11,478 bases of DNA, from contig DAONFA010000005.1 of the NCBI GenBank assembly GCA_035403355.1, positions 71,918-83,395 of the forward strand, in the 5' to 3' direction. The notes beneath the pieces are model-generated. The model was not told the DNA's origin and ran no database searches. It saw only the letters and a list, made by a program, of their open reading frames with translations. This DNA comes from Candidatus Cloacimonas sp. Its GTDB lineage: Bacteria > Cloacimonadota > Cloacimonadia > Cloacimonadales > Cloacimonadaceae. The position numbers and the translations under genes are program-made. Shown piece by piece: positions 1-6,878 of this stretch; positions within the stretch are counted from its first letter, which is position 1; every line of letters begins with the position of its first letter.

Positions 1-18
1 GAATAAAACAACTATGGT

Positions 19-42
19 GGTTGACCAGGAGGTCAACCCTCC
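19..42. repeat. Hairpin-forming inverted repeat downstream of the sorting-domain protein gene
   Basis: GGTTGACC (19-26) and GGTCAACC (31-38) form a perfect 8-bp stem with a 4-base loop. A second, mutually exclusive stem uses GGAGG (28-32) and CCTCC (38-42). The element lies 24 bases beyond the stop codon of the gene ending at 66. On the minus strand the stem is followed by a mixed sequence rather than a run of T, so it is a poor intrinsic terminator. It may instead be a transcript 3' end stabiliser or a dispersed palindromic repeat. Confidence 0.5.
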
Positions 43-65
43 AAAAAAGGTATCCCCCAGCCACT

Positions 66-1406
66 TTACTTTAGAAGGATGAACTTTTCTGCTTTTCCCG
101 CGCTGTTTTGCAAACGATAAAAATAAATCCCGTTGGGAAGTGACCCCTTTGGAACAAAGCCAATTTCGTTAGTGCCGCTATGAATATCCGGCTGATAGAT
201 ACTCTGCACTCTTTGTCCTTTCACATTATAAATCTCTATTGTGGCAGCACCAATGTTTTTGGGGCTGGAAAGATGAAAGACAGCGCTTCCGGTAACGGGA
301 TTGGGATATAATCCTTTAATTGAAAAAGCAACAGGAGTATTGGTTTCATCCAGCGCAGGCGTTCCTATGCTATAACTAAAAGGTATATTGTAAGTTCCAA
401 TATTGGGGCTGCTAACCACTATCCGAAAATTTACTGTAGCAGGAGAGCCGATTGTTAAATTCAAATGATAGGATATTGCCTCGCCTGCAGCCATAGAAAA
501 CGGACGGTTAATACTTCCCGGATAGCAGTTTCCTGTTTCATCACAATAATTCAAATACCAGTCCGCAGGCACATTATCCGCTTCCAGATGCATCGTGTAA
601 TTTTCTGCAGCGCCAAGATTGAAGAACCAAAAGGGAGAAGAAAGGTAATTAGTGTTGGCATCTCCTTGGATAGAAGGATTCCAGTCCATTGCCACCCGAA
701 AATTATACTCAGGCAAAGGAAGTGAAGAAACACACTGAACTATTTTTTTATCCGCTAACTGCAGAAAAACAATCCCCCACAAGTTACTAACTACCCAGGA
801 AGGATTTAAGCTGAAAGTTTTATTGTAATTATAGGTATCTCCATAACCCGATAAAGAGACATTATCATCGTAAAGAATACCTCTTACGATATGGTCTTCC
901 TCTCCCACATTATCTTCCAGCAGATAATATACAAGACGGGCATCGGAAATTGTTACATCTGGCGAAATCATTATTACAGACCCGCTAACCAAGCCCCTTT
1001 CAAAGCTGAAATTAGTAGGTACAATCTTTATCGGGGAAGCGGAATAGCGAGTTGCGGAAAGAGCATTAAGATAATCGGTTCCGTCTGCAGTTCCTTCTCC
1101 TATACCTTCTAAAGATACAACTCCGTTGAAAATTACATTGGGCAAACCGATTACATTGTAGTAAGAAAACCTTTCTTCTATAATAGGATTGCTGAGGTCT
1201 CCGCTGGTTGTAAATAACCTGGCACTGATAAATTCATTGTTATTAGCAGCTGAATGAACTTCCTGTAAACCCTGCCAGGTAAGAGGACAATTCATACACC
1301 AAGTAGCCCCGAAATCTTCTGCTAAAGTTGTTACAGGCATATAAGACGGCTCTGCAAAAAGTAAACTGCAAGCCAATAGAGCAATTATCAGATAACTGTA
1401 TTTCAT
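66..1406 (-). CDS. Secreted Omp28-like thioredoxin-fold protein with type A C-terminal sorting domain
   Basis: The protein is exported; a redox or disulfide role is inferred from its thioredoxin-like region. An ATG at 1412 touches the AAGGAG ribosome site (1413-1418), while the in-frame ATG at 1406 sits six bases away, so I prefer 1406. Numbered from the 1412 Met (448 residues): signal peptide about 1-20 (cut near LLFA/EP); thioredoxin-like domain about 25-130 with W-C-M-N-C (Cys39, Cys42) and a likely cis-Pro in GLPN (Pro91); beta-rich middle region with a Cys290-x5-Cys296 pair; and a C-terminal domain about 365-448 that starts YPNP, contains IYNVKGQRV, and ends with GIYFYRLQ and FILLK. That last domain resembles the type A sorting signal of the type IX secretion system, or a FlgD-like Ig fold. 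The CMNC pair and Omp28 resemblance place it with the redox genes upstream. Its substrate is unknown. Confidence 0.82.
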   Translation of the reverse strand: MKYSYLIIALLACSLLFAEPSYMPVTTLAEDFGATWCMNCPLTWQGLQEVHSAANNNEFISARLFTTSGDLSNPIIEERFSYYNVIGLPNVIFNGVVSLEGIGEGTADGTDYLNALSATRYSASPIKIVPTNFSFERGLVSGSVIMISPDVTISDARLVYYLLEDNVGEEDHIVRGILYDDNVSLSGYGDTYNYNKTFSLNPSWVVSNLWGIVFLQLADKKIVQCVSSLPLPEYNFRVAMDWNPSIQGDANTNYLSSPFWFFNLGAAENYTMHLEADNVPADWYLNYCDETGNCYPGSINRPFSMAAGEAISYHLNLTIGSPATVNFRIVVSSPNIGTYNIPFSYSIGTPALDETNTPVAFSIKGLYPNPVTGSAVFHLSSPKNIGAATIEIYNVKGQRVQSIYQPDIHSGTNEIGFVPKGSLPNGIYFYRLQNSAGKAEKFILLK

Positions 1407-1428
1407 TTTCATCTCCTTGTCTCTTTAT

Positions 1429-1456
1429 ATAATAACTGACTACGGGAAAATTGCAA
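1429..1456 (-). promoter_or_regulatory. Candidate promoter for the secreted thioredoxin-fold gene
   Basis: On the minus strand, TTGCAA (1456-1451) and TATTAT (1434-1429) are separated by 16 bases. This resembles a sigma-70-type promoter. It would start transcription around 1422, just upstream of the AAGGAG ribosome site at 1418-1413. The match is by eye and short AT-rich boxes occur by chance, so confidence is modest. Confidence 0.35.
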
Positions 1457-1460
1457 ATTT

Positions 1461-1499
1461 GAACGACGGGGACATCGTTCTTCCGGAAGGTTTATGTCC
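1461..1499. repeat. Overlapping inverted repeats between the barrel gene and the sorting-domain gene
   Basis: A 30-base imperfect palindrome runs from 1470 to 1499. GGACAT and ATGTCC are its outer arms, four poorly paired bases lie inside each, and the core is CTTCCGGAAG. A second, competing stem pairs GAACGA (1461-1466) with TCGTTC (1475-1480). On the minus strand this second stem is followed by AAATTTGCAATTTT, which gives it some likeness to a weak terminator for the gene ending at 1570. Protein binding to the palindrome is the other option. Confidence 0.5.
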
Positions 1500-1513
1500 T
1501 TGTTAACCATAAA

Positions 1514-1561
1514 ACATAAGTAACAGAATAAATCTGCGCAATCTGCGTAAGCTGCGTGAAA
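1514..1561 (+). repeat. Degenerate 9-base tandem repeat with a preceding shared 17-mer
   Basis: AATCTGCGC, AATCTGCGT and AAGCTGCGT follow one another at 1531-1557, then GAAA. Directly before them, ACATAAGTAACAGAATA (1514-1530) matches 16 of 17 bases at 11303-11319 upstream of rplM. A related sequence with AATCAGTGT and AATCTGTGA units lies on the opposite strand at 3039-3074. This looks like a dispersed non-coding repeat family. It stops 9 bases short of the barrel gene's stop codon. Confidence 0.55.
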
Positions 1562-1569
1562 CATTCTTT

Positions 1570-3012
1570 CTAAAAGCGGGTGTTAAGTTCAACGCGTAAA
1601 CCTTCAAAGGGAGCAACATAACGGCAAACCCCGTTCCGGCAAACTTTTCCACCGGCTTCTTTGCCACCAAAGAGGATTAGGTCACTATGTTCAAAAAGCG
1701 GGAATTTTATTTGAGCAGAAGCCCAATAGCGGCTGTCTAATGCTTCGCTGATTTCTTCCCAGTTACTTTGTGCGCATAAAGAAAGGGAGAGCTTATTCAA
1801 AGTAAAATCGGTCTGCAGCTTTGGTTCATAATGTTCACTTTCAGCGTCCTGTTTTTGTTTGGAGACCATTTTATATTCCGCCTGAATTTGCACCGGGATT
1901 TTAAGCAAAGTAAAGTTCGTTTGCAAAGCAGGAATTAAATCCTGTTGCCAAGTATCGCTAAGGTTATCCACTTTTTCAATATGACTGTAAGAAGTTAGCA
2001 GCGAAAAGGAATTTGCATTATATTCCAAGGCAAAATAGGCATCGTTCATTTTTTTGTCTTTATCGCTATTGAAAGCTTCAGCATAGTCCGCAGTAAAATT
2101 AAGACCCTCCGTAAAAGAAACAATTCCAAAGCCCTGCCAGCCAATTTCATCTTCTCCTGTGGCAGAAGCATCGGAAAGGGTCTCATTATGGTAATTTACC
2201 GTTGGCAGGTCATTTAAGCGATATTGAAACTTATCATACTGCTTGTAAGCTCCCCCTAAAGTAACAGGACCAAAGTAATAACTGCCATTCACATAGATTG
2301 CTTTGCCGTTTTTTGTGCTAATACCGGGTTGATGATAAAGTTTGCTGACTGCCGTCTCTGCCTGCAAATCAATATATTCTGTAGCATAATTTAATCTACC
2401 GGCAAAAACGGTTCTCTGATTATAGATATTTGTGGCAAGCAAATTGCGGAAAGCCATTGCCGAAGCGCCTAAGGAAAGTCCTTGGCAATTGGGGCTTTGC
2501 AAATCGGCACCATAAGCCAAATCATAACTTCCAATAATATTAGAGCTTTCTATAGCCCCGTAAATTGCTTTGAACTTAAAAGCGTCGTTATAGCTGAATA
2601 AGAAGCTCTCCAAACGGTTATCTATATCAAACTCCAGGTCTTTATAACTGCGAAAAACAATGCCGTTGCCAAAACTGTCTTCCGTTATTCCGGCAGATAT
2701 TTTACAGGCATCTTTTTCATAAGAGGCATACAATTCCTGCCAGCCAAGTTCCAAACGGTTGCTATCCAGTTCATCCAAAAGTTCCGTTTGTTCTGTGGAA
2801 TATTTGGGCAGTTCAGCAATAAATTTCATTCCAAAGCTAAAATTCCGGTAGTCAAGGTTGAAACCGAAGGTATCTTTAAAATAAGTATGCAAAGAGTCCT
2901 CAACGGTGCGATAAATGAATTGGCTTTCATTGGAACCGTTTATAAAAAGAGCGTTTTGAGCACTAAGCAAAGTAAAGCTGATTAACAGCAATAACAGCAG
3001 AGTATGTTTCAT
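1570..3012 (-). CDS. Probable outer-membrane beta-barrel protein, DUF6029-like
   Basis: 480 residues. The signal peptide is about 1-18 (leucine-rich, cut near LSA/QN). The rest alternates polar and aromatic/hydrophobic residues as in amphipathic beta strands and ends in Phe (VELNTRF), the usual last residue of outer-membrane barrels. The segment near residues 110-131, with FGNGIVFRSY followed by IDNRLE, recalls DUF6029 proteins of Bacteroidetes, which carry a similar GLxxRTYxxR-type segment; I judge this from memory. No transport or enzyme function can be assigned. The gene sits between two genes for thioredoxin-fold proteins but is separated from both by repeat-bearing spacers (157 and 284 bp), so it may be its own transcription unit. 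GGTGG about 8 bases before the ATG could be a weak ribosome site. Short repeats of one family flank it in opposite orientation. Confidence 0.7.
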   Translation of the reverse strand: MKHTLLLLLLISFTLLSAQNALFINGSNESQFIYRTVEDSLHTYFKDTFGFNLDYRNFSFGMKFIAELPKYSTEQTELLDELDSNRLELGWQELYASYEKDACKISAGITEDSFGNGIVFRSYKDLEFDIDNRLESFLFSYNDAFKFKAIYGAIESSNIIGSYDLAYGADLQSPNCQGLSLGASAMAFRNLLATNIYNQRTVFAGRLNYATEYIDLQAETAVSKLYHQPGISTKNGKAIYVNGSYYFGPVTLGGAYKQYDKFQYRLNDLPTVNYHNETLSDASATGEDEIGWQGFGIVSFTEGLNFTADYAEAFNSDKDKKMNDAYFALEYNANSFSLLTSYSHIEKVDNLSDTWQQDLIPALQTNFTLLKIPVQIQAEYKMVSKQKQDAESEHYEPKLQTDFTLNKLSLSLCAQSNWEEISEALDSRYWASAQIKFPLFEHSDLILFGGKEAGGKVCRNGVCRYVAPFEGLRVELNTRF

Positions 3013-3038
3013 TCTCTATTCCACCATTTATATTATTC

Positions 3039-3074
3039 TTTCACAGATTACACTGATTTTACAGATACAGATTT
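3039..3074 (-). repeat. Degenerate 9-base tandem repeat upstream of the barrel gene
   Basis: Read on the minus strand, this stretch contains ATCTGTATCTGT, then AATCAGTGT and AATCTGTGA, ending in GAAA. It is a diverged relative of the repeat at 1531-1561 in the opposite orientation. The pair therefore brackets the barrel gene. It lies 26 bases upstream of that gene's start codon. Confidence 0.5.
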
Positions 3075-3278
3075 AGAAACGAAGATTTCAGGATTATCGG
3101 GCTTTATATAAACCGCAGAAATCACCGCTAAGTATCTAAAAAAACGATGGTCTCTCTTCTGCCAAGGCATTATCTTCCTTCTTAATTCTTCTTTTATGTT
3201 CTTTGTGGAGGAACAGCGTCCTCCATTAACCAATTATTTATCCTCTAAATCCTGAAATCCTTAAATCCTCGTTTCTAA
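3073..3278. repeat. Inverted-repeat element with ~180-bp interior downstream of the tlpA-like gene
   Basis: The left arm has TTAGAAACGA (3073-3082) and GATTTCAGGATT (3084-3095). The right arm has the exact complements AATCCTGAAATC (3248-3259) and TCGTTTCTAA (3269-3278), with nine extra bases between its two halves. The right arm also contains an octamer-like run of AAATCC units. The interior contains a 7-bp hairpin at 3206-3225. A 61-codon minus-strand reading frame here (3048-3233) has no recognisable domain, and I regard it as non-coding. This may be a MITE-like or REP-like element, or diverged dispersed repeats that landed in opposite orientation. Confidence 0.5.
3206..3225. repeat. Perfect 7-bp hairpin TGGAGGA/TCCTCCA
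   Basis: TGGAGGA (3206-3212) and TCCTCCA (3219-3225) pair perfectly across the loop ACAGCG. Downstream on the minus strand there is no T-run, so it is not a convincing intrinsic terminator for the gene ending at 3297, although it is the strongest hairpin in this spacer. GGAGG/CCTCC stems also occur at 28-42, hinting at a dispersed hairpin type. Confidence 0.45.
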
Positions 3279-3296
3279 CTCTATGAAATTAAATCC

Positions 3297-3788
3297 TTAT
3301 TCTGCATCGGTTTTAAGCCCCAGCAAATTACGGATATGCATTTCGTATTCATTTTCCACACCTGGTTCATAGCCAATATGCGAATAGACAATTTCCCCTT
3401 GTTTATTTAGCATAAAAGTATGCGGAGGGTTGGTTACTCCCAGTTTTTTGGCTAAGGTCTTTTCGGAATCAAACAGAGTTATAAACTTATAGTTCTTGCT
3501 TTTCAGATAGTTTTTTGCCTTGGGCAGATTTTTGGGGGCATCAATAGAAATCATCACAACGGTAAGCGAATCATACTTTTCAGCCAAATTATTTAATTGC
3601 GGCATAGCATCTTTACAGGGTTTGCAGTAATCCGCCCAAAAATCAATAATAACAGGTCCTTTTCCTAAAAGTTCCAGTAAAGCCACATTTTTTCCTGCTG
3701 CATCAGGCAGTTTGAAATCGGGCATCACTTCTGCAAAAACAGAAGCGACCAAGAGCATCAGAATAAAGCAGGTAATCAGCTTTTTCAT
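3297..3788 (-). CDS. TlpA-like periplasmic thioredoxin (thiol:disulfide oxidoreductase)
   Basis: 163 residues. The signal peptide is about 1-19 (cut near VFA/EV). A single thioredoxin fold follows: the start DFKLPDAAGK is typical of the TlpA/AhpC/ResA family, then FWADYCKPC (Trp51; Cys55 and Cys58) and the likely cis-Pro of NPPHTF (Pro122) before a final helix. Family members act outside the cytoplasm as thiol reductants, for example of apocytochromes or other disulfide proteins; which substrate applies here is not shown. The ATG overlaps the TGA of the upstream lipoprotein gene (ATGA, 3785-3788). A strong AAAGGAGG site six bases before it is embedded in that gene's last codons, so translation is probably coupled. 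DsbD, two genes upstream, is the obvious electron donor. No lipobox is seen, so it is either soluble or held by an uncleaved signal. Confidence 0.88.
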   Translation of the reverse strand: MKKLITCFILMLLVASVFAEVMPDFKLPDAAGKNVALLELLGKGPVIIDFWADYCKPCKDAMPQLNNLAEKYDSLTVVMISIDAPKNLPKAKNYLKSKNYKFITLFDSEKTLAKKLGVTNPPHTFMLNKQGEIVYSHIGYEPGVENEYEMHIRNLLGLKTDAE

Positions 3789-4909
3789 CGTGAACCTCCT
3801 TTTTTAACGGTAAGGGGATATTGTAAGCCACTATAAATTGTAGCGTTATTGGCAAAGGTCACAGGTGTTTTTTGGGCAAAAACTACTAAAGCGGCATCCT
3901 CAGGAATGGTCACATTAGCATCAAATGCAAAGGCAACAGCATTACTTAAATCCACAGCGCTTATATCAATTCGTTTTCTGCCTATAACTACATTAGTAAG
4001 ATGTTCTCCTTCAGCATTTACTGCTGTGGAAACAAGGTCTATAACTGCCAGATTCAGAACCAATTCTGCCTGGTTGAAGGATACCGACAGAGGGGTAAGT
4101 TTAATGCTTCCGGAGATGTTTTTTCCTTCTACGGTAGCGCTTATTACCCTGTAATCCATCTGACTTAAGGAATCCAATTCCCTTTGCACGGTAGGAAGAT
4201 ATTGGTCTAAAATATCCTGAGTTCCTCCACCCAGTTTATGTTTTCCCTGGATAATAGAAACGGGTGCACTGTAGGCAGTATAATAAGCATAAAGAGGGTC
4301 ACTAATTGCAACGGGACCCGAGAACTGATGGGTTAAATAGATAAAGTTATCACCCAATTGAGAGCTTAAATTATGCAAAACACTCTCTACCGCAGGACAA
4401 TAACTGCAGCCCACATTGGTAACATATTCCACAATCACTTTTTGCGTAGGCGCAGAAGGATCACAACCACATTGATTTCCCCGCAGCAGCCATTTTCCGT
4501 TTTCTTTTCTTAAGCGTTCTCCTGTGTATAAACTATCGGCAATGACGGTTTTGTTATCGTCACTAATAGTTAATCGCCAATTTGCCAAAGCATTGGTCTC
4601 GTTTTGCAAAGTGGCTGTAATTAAAGAGACCTGAATAACCGGATTGCTTAGAGGGGAAAGAATAGTATGCAGCTTTGTTTCCCACTCACTTTTAGTGATG
4701 CCATAGTGTTTATAATCATCCGCATAAAAAACCATTACGGGTGTTAAATCTTCAGGAGTGGCATTATTAAACGCTTCTTGCAAGGGACTGAAAAGTTCTG
4801 CGGTAAAATTCACCTGTTCCGATGGCTTAAAAGAATGGTCAAAGCGGTCACAGGAAGAAATTCCCAAAACCACAATTATTAACAGGACATAAACGATTTT
4901 CTTCTTCAT
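3785..4909 (-). CDS. Lipoprotein with NTF2-like region and thioredoxin-like CSYC (Omp28-type) domain
   Basis: 374 residues. The N terminus has a hydrophobic segment ending in the lipobox ISSC, with Cys20 as the probable lipid-modified residue. Residues about 38-145 look like an NTF2/SnoaL-type fold, with a predicted helix, FYADDY, and a WRLTI...NGKWLLRG ending. Cys147 and Cys149 follow. Residues about 157-250 form a thioredoxin-like segment with VGCSYC (Cys168, Cys171) and the likely cis-Pro of SAPV (Pro216), resembling Omp28-related proteins. The C-terminal ~120 residues are beta-rich. The gene starts 18 bp after dsbD and overlaps the next thioredoxin gene by 4 bp, so the three form one unit. 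The probable role is a membrane-anchored redox partner of DsbD. An AGGGA ribosome site lies about six bases before the ATG. The NTF2-like call is from pattern only; the Cys pair and lipobox are directly visible. Confidence 0.8.
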   Translation of the reverse strand: MKKKIVYVLLIIVVLGISSCDRFDHSFKPSEQVNFTAELFSPLQEAFNNATPEDLTPVMVFYADDYKHYGITKSEWETKLHTILSPLSNPVIQVSLITATLQNETNALANWRLTISDDNKTVIADSLYTGERLRKENGKWLLRGNQCGCDPSAPTQKVIVEYVTNVGCSYCPAVESVLHNLSSQLGDNFIYLTHQFSGPVAISDPLYAYYTAYSAPVSIIQGKHKLGGGTQDILDQYLPTVQRELDSLSQMDYRVISATVEGKNISGSIKLTPLSVSFNQAELVLNLAVIDLVSTAVNAEGEHLTNVVIGRKRIDISAVDLSNAVAFAFDANVTIPEDAALVVFAQKTPVTFANNATIYSGLQYPLTVKKGGSR

Positions 4910-4927
4910 CTTTTTCCCTAACTTTCT

Positions 4928-6760
4928 CTATTCGGCTTTAGCAGGAATTTTATTAAGGGCATTTATTACTTCGTCTTTGGAAAGCAGTTCACCAAAGATG
5001 TGAGGTTCTTCACCCGGAATATATAAAGCATTAAAAGGAACTCCTGCTCTTCCGTGTTTTTTTATCCAGGCAAGCAGGGTTTCATCTTTTTTGGTAAAAT
5101 CGCCTCTTAACAATAACACATTTTTCTGCTTAAATTCCTGCATCATCGTATCCGTAAAAAGAACTGTCTTTTCATTAGTCATACAATTCTTACACCAGGC
5201 AGCTCCGATGTCCAGAAAAACTGCTTTACCTTCTTTTAGTGCCTTATTTAAAATATCTTCTTTAAATACATACCAGCCCTGCGGTGTATTTGGAGCCGGA
5301 ATAAGTTCTCCGCTTTTACTTTGAATTTCTATCTTTTCAGTTTTGGTATAAGGCAGATAATTGACCACTGCAAGGATAATTAACACAAGCGGAATAATCG
5401 TAAAGAGCCATTGGGTTAATTTGCTGTTTTCCACTTTTACAAATCTGCCATAAAGCCAGGTAGAAAAACCAAGAATTACCAAAAACCACAGAACTTTAAG
5501 CAAATATTCCCCATCGGTTAACAGCAGCAAGGTCTTCAGCTGAGTATAAACAATGAAGAGCAAAACAAAGCCCATCACTTCTTTGAAAATAATCATCCAG
5601 TTACCGGGTTTGGGAATAATTTTCAGTGCTTTAGGGAAAAAGCCAATCAGCAAAAAAGGAAACGCAAAGCCAAGCCCTATTGTGAGAAAGAAAATCAGCA
5701 TTAAAGCAGGTGGCAAAGCTAAAGCAAAAGGTAAAGCAGCCCCTAAAAAGGGTCCGGTACAGGAAATAGCCATCAAAAACGCAAAAATACCCCCAAAAAA
5801 GGAACCGCCATAGCCACCTTTGGATGTTGCCTTATTGGCTGTATTCATACCTGGAACAGTTATTTCAAATACCCCCAAAAGTGACAACGCAAAAACAAAC
5901 ACAATTGCCATCAGGGTTACTACAAAACCAGGATTTTGATTCTGCAAACCCCAGCCCACGGATTCACCTGCCTTTTGTAAAGCGATAAAAATTCCTGCCA
6001 TTACAGCAAAGGAAATCAGCACTCCCAAAGCGTAAACCAAAGTATGATTAAGCACTTTGGTTCTATCTTTCTGTGCCTGATTCATTATGCTCATAATCCT
6101 GATTGGCAATATAGGTAGAACGCAAGGAGTGATATTTAATATTATACCGCCTAAAAAGGCAAAAAGAATGTATTTCAGTATTTCGCCAAAAGAATGGCTG
6201 GCATTAGGTTTGGCAGCTGGAAGCGAGGATTTTTGAATGGGAACGGTTTCATTGGGGGCAATTTTATTGGGCTTATCTGCTTCTGCTTCCGAAACGGTAG
6301 TTGGTATCAGTTCATTTTCAGTTATTTGAAATGCAAGTGTAGCTGTTGCTTCTTCCGGTGGATCACACATTCCTGTTTCGTAACAAAGATTATAACTAAG
6401 CACAGCAGCTATTTGTTTTTTGCCTGCCTTAGCTGTTTGCTTCACGGTAAAAGGCAAGGTTAAGGTTACTTTGGGATGATAGTTCCATTCCTGTTCAGAA
6501 ACAACTTGTGTCGGTTTTGGATAAATAACTTTCCCCAAAACGAGGTCGGGATGGTCAGCTTCCAGATAAAAATATTCCGGGTCTTTGGGGTTTACAGTTT
6601 GTTTTTTCCCTTCGGGAATAACAAGCGTGGCTTTAATAGCACCTTTTTCTCCCGGTTTTAAGACCTCAGGAGAAAGCGAGAATTTAACGCTCTGAGCGAT
6701 AATTGGTTGAATGAACACAACCAGACAGAGCAGTAATAACAGCTTGCAGGTTTTATGCAT
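4928..6760 (-). CDS. dsbD: Thiol:disulfide interchange protein DsbD
   Basis: DsbD carries electrons from cytoplasmic thioredoxin across the inner membrane to periplasmic thiol proteins. All three domains and all six redox cysteines are visible. Numbered from the ATG at 6766 (612 residues): signal peptide to about 25; N-terminal immunoglobulin-like domain with Cys128 and Cys134 (LCYETGMC); a transmembrane domain of about eight helices from ~195 to ~470 with Cys215 in ITPCVLPILP and Cys336 in SCTGPFLG; and a C-terminal thioredoxin domain with AAWCKNC (Cys525, Cys528) and cis-Pro577 in GVPF. ATGs at 6766 and 6760 are both possible. AAGGAT (6773-6768) is spaced better from 6760, which I used. The gene leads a unit with the lipoprotein and TlpA-like genes, their likely electron acceptors. 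Length is close to the classical family. Confidence 0.95.
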   Translation of the reverse strand: MHKTCKLLLLLCLVVFIQPIIAQSVKFSLSPEVLKPGEKGAIKATLVIPEGKKQTVNPKDPEYFYLEADHPDLVLGKVIYPKPTQVVSEQEWNYHPKVTLTLPFTVKQTAKAGKKQIAAVLSYNLCYETGMCDPPEEATATLAFQITENELIPTTVSEAEADKPNKIAPNETVPIQKSSLPAAKPNASHSFGEILKYILFAFLGGIILNITPCVLPILPIRIMSIMNQAQKDRTKVLNHTLVYALGVLISFAVMAGIFIALQKAGESVGWGLQNQNPGFVVTLMAIVFVFALSLLGVFEITVPGMNTANKATSKGGYGGSFFGGIFAFLMAISCTGPFLGAALPFALALPPALMLIFFLTIGLGFAFPFLLIGFFPKALKIIPKPGNWMIIFKEVMGFVLLFIVYTQLKTLLLLTDGEYLLKVLWFLVILGFSTWLYGRFVKVENSKLTQWLFTIIPLVLIILAVVNYLPYTKTEKIEIQSKSGELIPAPNTPQGWYVFKEDILNKALKEGKAVFLDIGAAWCKNCMTNEKTVLFTDTMMQEFKQKNVLLLRGDFTKKDETLLAWIKKHGRAGVPFNALYIPGEEPHIFGELLSKDEVINALNKIPAKAE

Positions 6761-6799
6761 TAGCATTATCCTTGGAAATTATTTTTGTGTTTATCCTAA

Positions 6800-6827
6800 A
6801 ATATAATGCAGAAAACATTCCAGACAA
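6800..6827 (-). promoter_or_regulatory. Candidate promoter of the dsbD unit
   Basis: On the minus strand, TTGTCT (6827-6822) and TATATT (6805-6800) are 16 bases apart. An overlapping TTGACT (6832-6827) is a better -35 hexamer but lies too far from TATATT; it would use CATTAT at 18 bases instead. Transcription would begin near 6793, giving a leader of roughly 30 bases. The position after the repeat-filled gap supports a new transcription unit here. Confidence 0.4.
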
Positions 6828-6878
6828 GTCAACTATTGGAAATGCGGAATGAATAATGAAGAATGTCAAATGATATTG

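Noticed and set aside
3048..3233. Minus-strand frame of 61 codons between the TlpA-like and barrel genes
   Set aside because: It lies inside the inverted-repeat region, with no recognisable domain.
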